Shown: positions 27,915 to 34,369 of the stretch, one piece after another
How the letters are laid out: each line of letters begins with the position of its first letter
Numbering within the stretch: the first letter of the stretch is position 1
Assembly (NCBI GenBank): GCA_947629015.1
Contig: CANRCB010000021.1
Span: forward strand, 1 to 34,369
Source of the DNA: an uncultured Gemmiger sp.
GTDB lineage: Bacteria > Bacillota > Clostridia > Oscillospirales > Ruminococcaceae
Length of the DNA: 34,369 bases
Reading direction: 5' to 3'
The notes under the pieces: model-generated
The model's input: only the letters and a program-made list of their open reading frames with translations
What the model was told of the DNA's origin: nothing
The model's database searches: none
Made by a program: the position numbers and the translations under genes

Positions 27915-30900
27915 ATGGCTATAAAAAAGACAGCAACACAGGTGTCCCGCAATATTAACTATTATGGATTTACGATGGTAGGCATAGAGCCCAAAATGGG
28001 CGACGGGATGATTGTGGATGGAAATGTATCAGTCACGATGACTGTGGCCAATTATGACGCAACATGTGGGGCCCTTATATCAGGTAGCGTACGACTGTAT
28101 CCAACAAACTTTGAGCCTTTTTCTTTTGACGTATATATACACACGTTAGAAACTGAAGGTGATCGATCGTATATTGGTTTCCATTATGAAAATTATCCGT
28201 CGACATCAGATGCGAGTGTCAGGAGAGAGGTCGATGTACGAGATCTGACGGCATCTTGGACGGAATATCGTCAATATGTTACACCCAGTATCCGTACGCC
28301 TGTTGGGACTTATATAAAAATTCCAACCTGCACTTTCCAGTGGACGAACGATGCAGTCTTTCCTAGCGATGCACAACTCAGCTGGGTACAGATCCGGGCA
28401 AAAGGTGCAGAGGAATATGTCAATTTGGCAAGCGTTGCGGGTATTGGTACGGAGTTGACGGCCCGCATCCCCGATGACATCCTGGCCGCAGAGGGCTTTG
28501 ACTGGCGTGTGGCGACGCTTTCGGAACTCGGCAACTGGAAATACAGCGCGGAGGCAAGTTGTACATATAAGGTGCCGAGTTTGAGTGCCACGGGTCTTTA
28601 TCCCACCGGGACGATCTATCAGGGCTTTGCAACGACCTTTGGTTGGAGCCTTAAAAGCTCTGAGGCCGGCGTATACCAGACTGGTGCCACGCTGCAGTAC
28701 AGGGAGGGACCCAGCGGCACAATCAAATCGGCTGCCACGGTAACCGGCCAAACGAGCACGGTCACCGTAGGCGCCAATATTCTGCCCGCCGGTAGTCTGC
28801 AATGGCGCGTCATCATTACCACCAATGCGGAAATAACAGTTGAAAGCGCTTGGCAAAACTGCAACAACGCTGTACCGCCTGTAAGTCTTACGGATTTATC
28901 ACCAACTGGTACGATATACCAAGGCTTCCCGCAAGTTTTCCGTTGGAAGTTTAGCAGCACGCTGCAGGGTGTTTCACAAACCAAAGCGGAGATCCATTAC
29001 CGTGCAAAGGGTGCTTCTGATTATCAGGTGACCGGCAATGTAACCGGAGATGGCGGCACGGTAACGGTGGCAGCCAATGTCCTGCCAAAGGGTGCTTTTG
29101 AATGGTGCGTTATGGTCACCATCAATACTGGCCATACATCTACAAGCGCCTGGCAAAGCTGCAACAACGCAGAGCCTCCACTCACACTGAGCGATCTCTA
29201 CCCCACCCAGAAAACCTATCATGGTTTCCCGCAGATTTTCCGGTGGGCGCTCAGCTGCCCTGTGGCGGGCGTATATCAAACCGGCGCTGAGATACAGTAT
29301 CGCTCGGAAGGTTCGGCGAGCTATAAGGTTGCGGGCAGGGCATCTGGCAGTGCCAACAATACCACGGTTGCCGGTAACGTTTTGCCTGTTGGGAAATTTG
29401 ATTGGCGGGTCATGGTTACCGTCAACACCGGGCATACAGCCACAAGTGCTTGGCAGAACTGCACCAACGTCGAGGTGGCGATCTCCGTCACCGGTATGTT
29501 TCCGGACGCCTCCGGCCAAGCCCCCAGCAAGGTGCAGAACCGCTTTGGCTGGACGTTCGTAGCCGATGATGAGGATGCGCCTGGCGCAGTAACACAAGTG
29601 AGCGCCGTATTCCATTGGCGTCCGGCGGGACAGGGGGCATACAAAAACGTCAACGTGGCGGGCACGGCACAGTATGTTGATATTCCGGCGGGGGTTTTCC
29701 CAGCCAAAAGCCGCATCGACTGGTATGTCGAGGTTGTAGCCAACACGGGCACAAAAGCTACCAGCGCGGTGGTCACTGTGTCCACAGCGGACACGCTTTC
29801 GACCCCGGTGGCCATCAGCCCGGCAGGATCGTTTTTAGATGACAGCGTGGAAGGTATCCTGTTCACTTGGCAGCATACCAATACCACAGGAACCCCACAG
29901 ACCGGCTATGAGCTGAGTTACAGCCGCGACAGTGGCGCCTCATATACGGTGATGCAGACGGCGGACGGGGCTGCCGTAAGCTGGCGAAGTGAACCCAAGG
30001 CGTTCCCGGTGACGACGATCTATTGGCGCGTGCGCACCAAAAACAGCGACGGTGACTACGGCAACTACAGCGCACCGGCGATTTTTGCGGTACGCCGCAA
30101 TCCGGATGCGCCGGCCATCACTTTTTTTGACCAAAAGCCGCTTCCCTCGATTGCCTGGCAGAGCGAATCGCAGACGGGATTTGAGGTTGAGATCGATGGA
30201 AAGAGTTACGGAATGCGCTATGGTTCTGATAAGATGTGGCGCAGCCCTGATCTGCTGGCCGATGGGCAGCATACCATCCGGGTGCGTATCGTGAACCAAT
30301 ACCGTGATATCAGTGATTGGGCTGCGGTGACGGTGAACGTACAGAACATACCGCGCGAGGGTGTGCGCCTCTCCGTTGCGGAGGAATGGGCACAGGTGCG
30401 GGCCAGTTGGGAACTGGCCGAGGGCTTTGTGACCGTCTGCCTCTTGCGGGACGGGGTGCTCATTGCGGTACTGGCCATGCAGGCCGGCGGGTACGTGGAT
30501 CGCACCAGTGTGGGCAGCCACAGCTATGTGCTGCGGGCTTTTGACCCCGACGGATACTATACCGACAGCGCGCCCGCGACAGCTGCCCCACGCGTGCCGT
30601 ATGCGGCCATTGGGCCACTGCTGGGAGATGACTGGATCGCACTCAAATATTCGCCCTCGCTCGACCGTTACAGCTGCAACGACAGCCAGCAGGGCAGCTT
30701 TGTGCAGTTTTACGGTCAGAAGCGCCCCGTATGGCGTCCCTCCGGCAGCCAGCGCACGGTGCACAGCCTGAGCTATGCGAAAAAGCGCGGCGAGGATCTG
30801 GTTCCGCTGTTGAGCCTGGAGGGCCAGGTGGCCGTATATAAGGACTACGAGGGACACCTGGCCGTTGGCGTGTTTTCCACGGTGCAGATGGGCTGCGGAC

Positions 30901-30968
30901 TCATGCGCGGCATCAAAGCCGAGATCACAGAGACACAGCGGGAGGAGTTGAGCTATGCGTCGGTTTGA
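27915..30968 (+). CDS. Large repeat-containing tail protein (probable tip/adhesion)
   Basis: The 1017-residue protein has three closely related repeats of about 98 residues, from near 220 to 510. Each shows YPTGTIYQGF or a variant, FGW/FRW, GVYQTGA, a beta run, ILPAG..WRV, then SAWQNCNN. More distant Ig/FN3-like domains follow (TIYWRVRTKNSDGDYGNYSA, HTIRVRIVNQYRDISDWAAV). It probably forms the distal tail or an adhesion module after the tape measure. The first 165 codons are much AT-richer than the rest, suggesting exchange. A dispersed palindrome (29778-29794) lies within it. GGGGTGAAAC precedes ATG 27915. Confidence 0.82.
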   Translation: MAIKKTATQVSRNINYYGFTMVGIEPKMGDGMIVDGNVSVTMTVANYDATCGALISGSVRLYPTNFEPFSFDVYIHTLETEGDRSYIGFHYENYPSTSDASVRREVDVRDLTASWTEYRQYVTPSIRTPVGTYIKIPTCTFQWTNDAVFPSDAQLSWVQIRAKGAEEYVNLASVAGIGTELTARIPDDILAAEGFDWRVATLSELGNWKYSAEASCTYKVPSLSATGLYPTGTIYQGFATTFGWSLKSSEAGVYQTGATLQYREGPSGTIKSAATVTGQTSTVTVGANILPAGSLQWRVIITTNAEITVESAWQNCNNAVPPVSLTDLSPTGTIYQGFPQVFRWKFSSTLQGVSQTKAEIHYRAKGASDYQVTGNVTGDGGTVTVAANVLPKGAFEWCVMVTINTGHTSTSAWQSCNNAEPPLTLSDLYPTQKTYHGFPQIFRWALSCPVAGVYQTGAEIQYRSEGSASYKVAGRASGSANNTTVAGNVLPVGKFDWRVMVTVNTGHTATSAWQNCTNVEVAISVTGMFPDASGQAPSKVQNRFGWTFVADDEDAPGAVTQVSAVFHWRPAGQGAYKNVNVAGTAQYVDIPAGVFPAKSRIDWYVEVVANTGTKATSAVVTVSTADTLSTPVAISPAGSFLDDSVEGILFTWQHTNTTGTPQTGYELSYSRDSGASYTVMQTADGAAVSWRSEPKAFPVTTIYWRVRTKNSDGDYGNYSAPAIFAVRRNPDAPAITFFDQKPLPSIAWQSESQTGFEVEIDGKSYGMRYGSDKMWRSPDLLADGQHTIRVRIVNQYRDISDWAAVTVNVQNIPREGVRLSVAEEWAQVRASWELAEGFVTVCLLRDGVLIAVLAMQAGGYVDRTSVGSHSYVLRAFDPDGYYTDSAPATAAPRVPYAAIGPLLGDDWIALKYSPSLDRYSCNDSQQGSFVQFYGQKRPVWRPSGSQRTVHSLSYAKKRGEDLVPLLSLEGQVAVYKDYEGHLAVGVFSTVQMGCGLMRGIKAEITETQREELSYASV
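29778..29794. promoter_or_regulatory. Dispersed palindrome, site 5 (one mismatch)
   Basis: GTGTCCACAGCGGACAC keeps the outer 6-bp arms GTGTCC/GGACAC with one arm position changed. It lies in a linker-coding part of the tail gene and is the weakest of the five. Confidence 0.5.
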
Positions 30969-31998
30969 GTTTTGGGCGCAGCGCAATGGCGCCAACTACC
31001 GGCAGCTGCAGGTACCGGATGACGACACGCCGACCGTGACCTGGACAGGGGACGCCAAAATCAAGCGCACGGCCAGCCTGCGGTGTGCGGTGGACAGGGA
31101 CATCGACTGGCTTACGGATCTGCTCAGCGTGCAGATGCTGGGCGACGACCTGGGGCAGCCCGTGCCGTTGGGGTTGTTTTATGTGACGACCGCCCCGGAG
31201 AAGGAGGGAGAGGATGGACAGCGTTATTGGAACCTTACCGGCTACGACCTGGCTTATTCGCTTTCCAACCTGGGGGTGCTGGAGCACCCGCTGACGGTGC
31301 TTGCCGGCACAAAGTATACCGACGCCATCAGCGCGCAGCTGGTATCTGCCGGCGTGACGCGTTTGCGCATCACTGCCAGTAAAGAAATTTTGCCGGTTGC
31401 AAAGGAATTCGAAACAGGCACCTCGCTATATGAGATCGTTGAGACGCTGCGGCAGGACATCAACTACCGCGCCCTTTGGTTTGATGGTGACGGCACGGCT
31501 GTCATGGAACCGTGGGCGCCGGCCACCGTCAGTGCGCGCGCACACGTGTATGAAGTGCGGCCGGGCGAATGCATCCTGCGCGGCGGCCTTGACAAAAATG
31601 AGGACACCTTCGACGCTGCGAACGTGTTCATCAGCATCGTGGATAGCCCGGATATCAGTACCGAGCTGCGCGCCGAGGCGGTGAACGACTACAACGATAG
31701 CCCATTGAGCGTACAGCGGCGCGGACGCCGTATCCCGGAGGTGCAGTACCTTGACAGCATCGCAAGTCTGGATGCGTTGCATACTCATGCCAACAACCGC
31801 AAAATCCTGAGCATGATGAGCAGCACAGTCTACACGTTTTATACCGATTCCATCAGTGAGAGCGAGCACGGCCTGAATGATGCCATTATCCTGCAGCGGG
31901 ATGATATCGGTTTGTTGGAAGAACAGGACTGGAGCATTGAGTGCACACCGGCGGGGTTGATGACGCACACGGCCAGGGAGGTGTTTTACAATGTCTGA
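30955..31998 (+). CDS. Tail/baseplate hub-type protein
   Basis: The 347-residue protein has VTWTGDAKIKRTASLRCAVD, GLFYVTTAPEKEGEDGQRYW and ITASKEILPVAKEFETGTSL, as in Firmicute siphovirus tail-hub proteins that join the tube to the host-binding parts. The C-terminal half carries conserved strands (FDAANVFISIVDSPD, LLEEQDWSIECTPAGLMTHT). No lysis domain is visible. It overlaps both neighbours, so the tail-tip genes are translationally coupled. Confidence 0.78.
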   Translation: MRRFEFWAQRNGANYRQLQVPDDDTPTVTWTGDAKIKRTASLRCAVDRDIDWLTDLLSVQMLGDDLGQPVPLGLFYVTTAPEKEGEDGQRYWNLTGYDLAYSLSNLGVLEHPLTVLAGTKYTDAISAQLVSAGVTRLRITASKEILPVAKEFETGTSLYEIVETLRQDINYRALWFDGDGTAVMEPWAPATVSARAHVYEVRPGECILRGGLDKNEDTFDAANVFISIVDSPDISTELRAEAVNDYNDSPLSVQRRGRRIPEVQYLDSIASLDALHTHANNRKILSMMSSTVYTFYTDSISESEHGLNDAIILQRDDIGLLEEQDWSIECTPAGLMTHTAREVFYNV

Positions 31999-32257
31999 CA
32001 TGGTCGGATACGTAGACTGCAAAAATCTGGAGCAGGCGCATACCGGCAGGACCAGCAACCTTGCCACGGTCGCGGAGGTTTTTGCCGATGGGGTCACGCT
32101 GATCCTGCCGGGGGAGAGCACACCCGGCATCAAGCGCTACCCCTTTAATGCGGCGTGCAGCTTCCAACCGGGGCAGCGGGTACACATTGCACGCGAAGGC
32201 GGGACGATTCTTGTTGAATATCCAATAGGAGGGTCAACCAGTGCAGCTTCGATTTGA
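31991..32257 (+). CDS. Small tail protein, OB/spike-like
   Basis: The 88-residue beta-rich protein (ATVAEVFADGVTLILPGEST, FQPGQRVHIAREGGTILVEY) resembles small OB-fold baseplate or spike-type proteins encoded after the hub. AGGGAGG lies before ATG 31991, and its end overlaps the next gene by 17 bp. Function is inferred from order and fold-like pattern. Confidence 0.7.
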   Translation: MSDMVGYVDCKNLEQAHTGRTSNLATVAEVFADGVTLILPGESTPGIKRYPFNAACSFQPGQRVHIAREGGTILVEYPIGGSTSAASI

Positions 32258-33260
32258 CGAAAATAAGGTTCTGCATACGCAGCCTATTGCGCGTCTCTTC
32301 CGTGAAGGCGAGAAGAATGTGGAAAGCATCAGCATTCTCGGGCCGGGCAAATACAACGATATTCAGTTAAGCCGCCTGAACTGGATTGTATACGGCAACT
32401 TTGCCGATTATGAAGAAACTGCCCTGCAAATGCTGGAGGCAAGCGATGCGGGCGATAGTGTGCAGCTGCTGTGGGTACCGGATGAAGGGTTTACCGCACA
32501 CGCCGGCGGGTTAAAGCTATATTTGGCGGGCACAGATGAATCCGGTGAGCAGGTGATAAAAATCTGTGGCGATGGCCAGCTGCTGGTGTGCCCGACGGCC
32601 CGCCATGAGACCGTTGCCGCCGCAAGTGGTCTGGAAAAAATCTATGCCGCAGTTTCGGCTGCGATTTTACAGGCAAAGCAATTTGCCGCCGCTGCCAAAA
32701 GCTGGGCAATAGGCGAGGGAATGGACGATGAGCGCCCTGACGAGGGAACCGAAAACGCCAAAACCTATGCCGCAAAAGCAGATGCCAGTACAAAGGCGGC
32801 AGCCAAGAGCGCCGCGGACGCAAGCGCCAGTGAGGCTAATGCAAAACTCCATGAGCAGGCCGCAGGGCAAAACGCCGACCGTGCCGACGCGGCCGCCGAT
32901 TCCGCCGCCGGCGACGCCGAGCGCGCCGAGGCCGCCGCCAAGCTGGCGCAGGCCATCGCCCAGGGCCAAAAGGGCTACTACCCAACGCCCGCGGATCTGA
33001 AAGCCGCCTTCCCTTCCGGTGAGGACGGCGACTGGGCCATCGTCGGCTCCACCGACACCATCTGGATCTGGGATTCCGACGACGGGCAATGGGAGGACAG
33101 CGGCAACAAGACCGACCTGTCCAACTATTACACCAAGGAAGAGGTCGACGACCTGCTCAATGAACTGCAAACCGCCCTTGGCCGGCAGATCACCGAGGCC
33201 ACCACCGCCATCACCGACGCCGAGATCGACGCCATGGTCACCGAGATTTTCGGCGCGTAA
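32241..33260 (+). CDS. Baseplate / upper tail fibre protein
   Basis: The 339-residue protein has an N-terminal BppU-like beta domain (LRFDENKVLHTQPIARLF, RLNWIVYGNF). An Ala-rich coiled coil follows (about 135-240, KAAAKSAADASASEANAK). A small domain GYYPTPADLKAAFPSGEDGD is followed by WAIVGSTDTIWIWD, and a C-terminal anchor NYYTKEEVDDLLNEL closes the protein. The plan is typical of trimeric fibre proteins linking the tail tip to receptor-binding parts. GTG 32241 follows AGGAGGG. Confidence 0.82.
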   Translation: MQLRFDENKVLHTQPIARLFREGEKNVESISILGPGKYNDIQLSRLNWIVYGNFADYEETALQMLEASDAGDSVQLLWVPDEGFTAHAGGLKLYLAGTDESGEQVIKICGDGQLLVCPTARHETVAAASGLEKIYAAVSAAILQAKQFAAAAKSWAIGEGMDDERPDEGTENAKTYAAKADASTKAAAKSAADASASEANAKLHEQAAGQNADRADAAADSAAGDAERAEAAAKLAQAIAQGQKGYYPTPADLKAAFPSGEDGDWAIVGSTDTIWIWDSDDGQWEDSGNKTDLSNYYTKEEVDDLLNELQTALGRQITEATTAITDAEIDAMVTEIFGA

Positions 33261-33274
33261 AGGAGGGAAACACC

Positions 33275-34087
33275 ATGGACAGCATTTTGAAGGCCCCCGG
33301 CCTGCGGCACCTGCTGGCAAAGCTCAAGGAGCGGATGGATACGGCCGCGCCCCGCCCCAACCTGTTGGACAACTGGTATTTTACCGACCCCATCAACCAG
33401 CGCGGTGTGAGCGGGACGGTATCGGATACCGGCTATTTTATCGACCGGTGGAAGCTCGTTTCCGGCACCGTGCAGCTGACCGCCTCGGGGCTGGTGCTCA
33501 ACGGCAGCATCGCCCAAATTCTGGAAACGGACCCGGGGGGCACCGTCACGGCCACCGCCCTCACCACGGGCGGCCCCGTCGCGGCCGCCTACAGCGCCGC
33601 CGCCAAAACCTTCACCATTACCTCCGCCGGCGGCACCATCCTCGCCGCCAAGCTGGAGCTGGGCGCGCAGCAGACCCTTGTCCGGCAGGATCGCGGCGCC
33701 TGGGTGCTGCGCGACGCGCCGCCCGACCGGGCGCTGGAGCTCGCCAAATGCCAGCGCTACCAGATGGTATTGACGGACGGCTCGGTGGCCGATGAATTCT
33801 CCTTCACCGGTATCGGGGTGGCGTATACGGAGCACAACGCCCTGATCCTCATCCCCATCCCGCAGAATTTCCGCACCGTCAAAAACGTAGAGCACCGTGG
33901 GACATTCTATCTGTTTGGCGACAGCCGGCAGCAGATCCCGACGACCAGCTTGAAAATGGACCGCCGTAGCAAGGCGTATGTGGATATCATCATCGAGACG
34001 GACCATAGCCTGACCGTCGGCGAGACGATGCTCCTGCGGACGATGAGCGAACAGGACAGCTTCCTGATGCTGGACGCAAATTTGTAA
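33275..34087 (+). CDS. Tail fibre / receptor-binding-type protein
   Basis: The 270-residue protein has GLRHLLAKLKERMD, then NLLDNWYFTDPINQRGVSGT, a carbohydrate-binding-like or fibre tip start seen in many Firmicute phages, and a beta-rich remainder (DRWKLVSGTVQLTASGLVL). The middle lists repeated TLTTGG- and ITSAGG-type strands. AAAGGAGGG precedes the ATG. The next gene begins with nearly the same GLRHLLAQLN, suggesting gene duplication. Confidence 0.82.
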   Translation: MDSILKAPGLRHLLAKLKERMDTAAPRPNLLDNWYFTDPINQRGVSGTVSDTGYFIDRWKLVSGTVQLTASGLVLNGSIAQILETDPGGTVTATALTTGGPVAAAYSAAAKTFTITSAGGTILAAKLELGAQQTLVRQDRGAWVLRDAPPDRALELAKCQRYQMVLTDGSVADEFSFTGIGVAYTEHNALILIPIPQNFRTVKNVEHRGTFYLFGDSRQQIPTTSLKMDRRSKAYVDIIIETDHSLTVGETMLLRTMSEQDSFLMLDANL

Positions 34088-34111
34088 AAGGCACAGAGAA
34101 AGGAGAAAAAC

Positions 34112-34369
34112 ATGGCCTTTTTGGATACCAACGGCCTGCGCCATCTTTTGGCGCAGCTGAACCCCGCGGGGGGGGGGTAAAATCGCCCAAAAGATCATTG
34201 ACACCGCCTTAAAAGGCACCGCCGCCGCGGCAAACAAGCTGGCCGCAGCCCGCAGCCTGAAGGTAAACCTTGCCCGCACCGCTACCTCCACTTTTGACGG
34301 CTCGGCCGCGCAGGAGGAGATCCCGGTAAAAGGTACATTGCCCATCGCCAACGGCGGCACGGGGGCCGG
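34112..34369 (+). CDS. Tail fibre gene with frame-closing 10-G tract, partial
   Basis: ATG 34112 (AAAGGAG ahead) reads MAFLDTNGLRHLLAQLN, PAGGG, then stops at TAA 34178 immediately after ten G (34168-34177). If one G is lost, translation runs on as GKIAQKIIDTALKG, then LKVNLARTATSTFDGSA, VKGTLPIANGGTGA and stays open to the window edge. That is a typical tail-fibre sequence, so the gene is probably real and phase-variable, or the G count is a sequencing error. The stretch after the tract is given here as part of the same gene. Confidence 0.7.

Noticed and set aside
30955-34369. Diversity-generating retroelement acting on the tail genes
   Set aside because: No reverse transcriptase or template repeat is visible in the window; it could only be judged with the downstream sequence.

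Overview
The window is the chromosome of a fairly GC-rich Firmicute (probably a Clostridia / Oscillospiraceae-type gut bacterium, inferred from the rRNA spacer, strong AGGAGG-type ribosome binding sites, TTGACA/TATAAT promoters and phage gene families) carrying most of an integrated HK97-type siphovirus. Bases 1-1341 are host: the 3' end of a 23S rRNA gene, a 5S rRNA gene, tRNA-Glu(CTC) and its terminator, then about 850 bp of unusual repeats that carry copies of tRNA 3' ends. A 43-bp fragment of the 3' half of a tRNA-Arg(ACG), on the minus strand at 1299-1341, marks the left attachment site. The prophage runs from there past the right edge of the window.

Left arm (1342-4842): a minus-strand lysogeny block holds a tyrosine integrase, a zinc-ribbon membrane protein, a NYN-domain nuclease-like protein and a CI-type repressor. 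A classical divergent promoter/operator region (4699-4831) separates it from the rightward genes. A promoter-terminator pair at 2565-2684 may make a small RNA.

Early region (4843-17137, plus strand): Cro-like protein, excisionase-like protein, then about 700 bp without convincing genes that looks like a large structured RNA with tRNA-like parts (5950-6485). Small accessory genes follow (two of them remnants), then a recombination module (NinB-like, HNH-like, SSB) and a replication module: an initiator/helicase-loader gene with embedded iterons and an AT-rich stretch, and a DnaB helicase. These are followed by a ParA-ParB partition pair, two small genes and an ArpU/sigma-like late regulator. 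The palindrome GTGTCCA-N3-TGGACAC, or a version with one arm mismatch, occurs five times between 5058 and 29794, including once inside parB. It is a good candidate for the phage ParB's own centromere-like site.

Late region (17161-end, plus strand): beta-class DNA methyltransferase, HNH endonuclease, small and large terminase, portal, prohead protease, capsid, four connector/completion proteins, major tail protein, tail chaperones joined by an A-AAA-AAA -1 frameshift, tape measure, a large repeat-containing tail protein, hub-type tail proteins and a series of fibre proteins. The last fibre gene contains a 10-G tract that closes the frame as sequenced; one G fewer reopens it to the window edge, suggesting a phase-variable fibre. 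Lysis genes and the right attachment site are not in the window.
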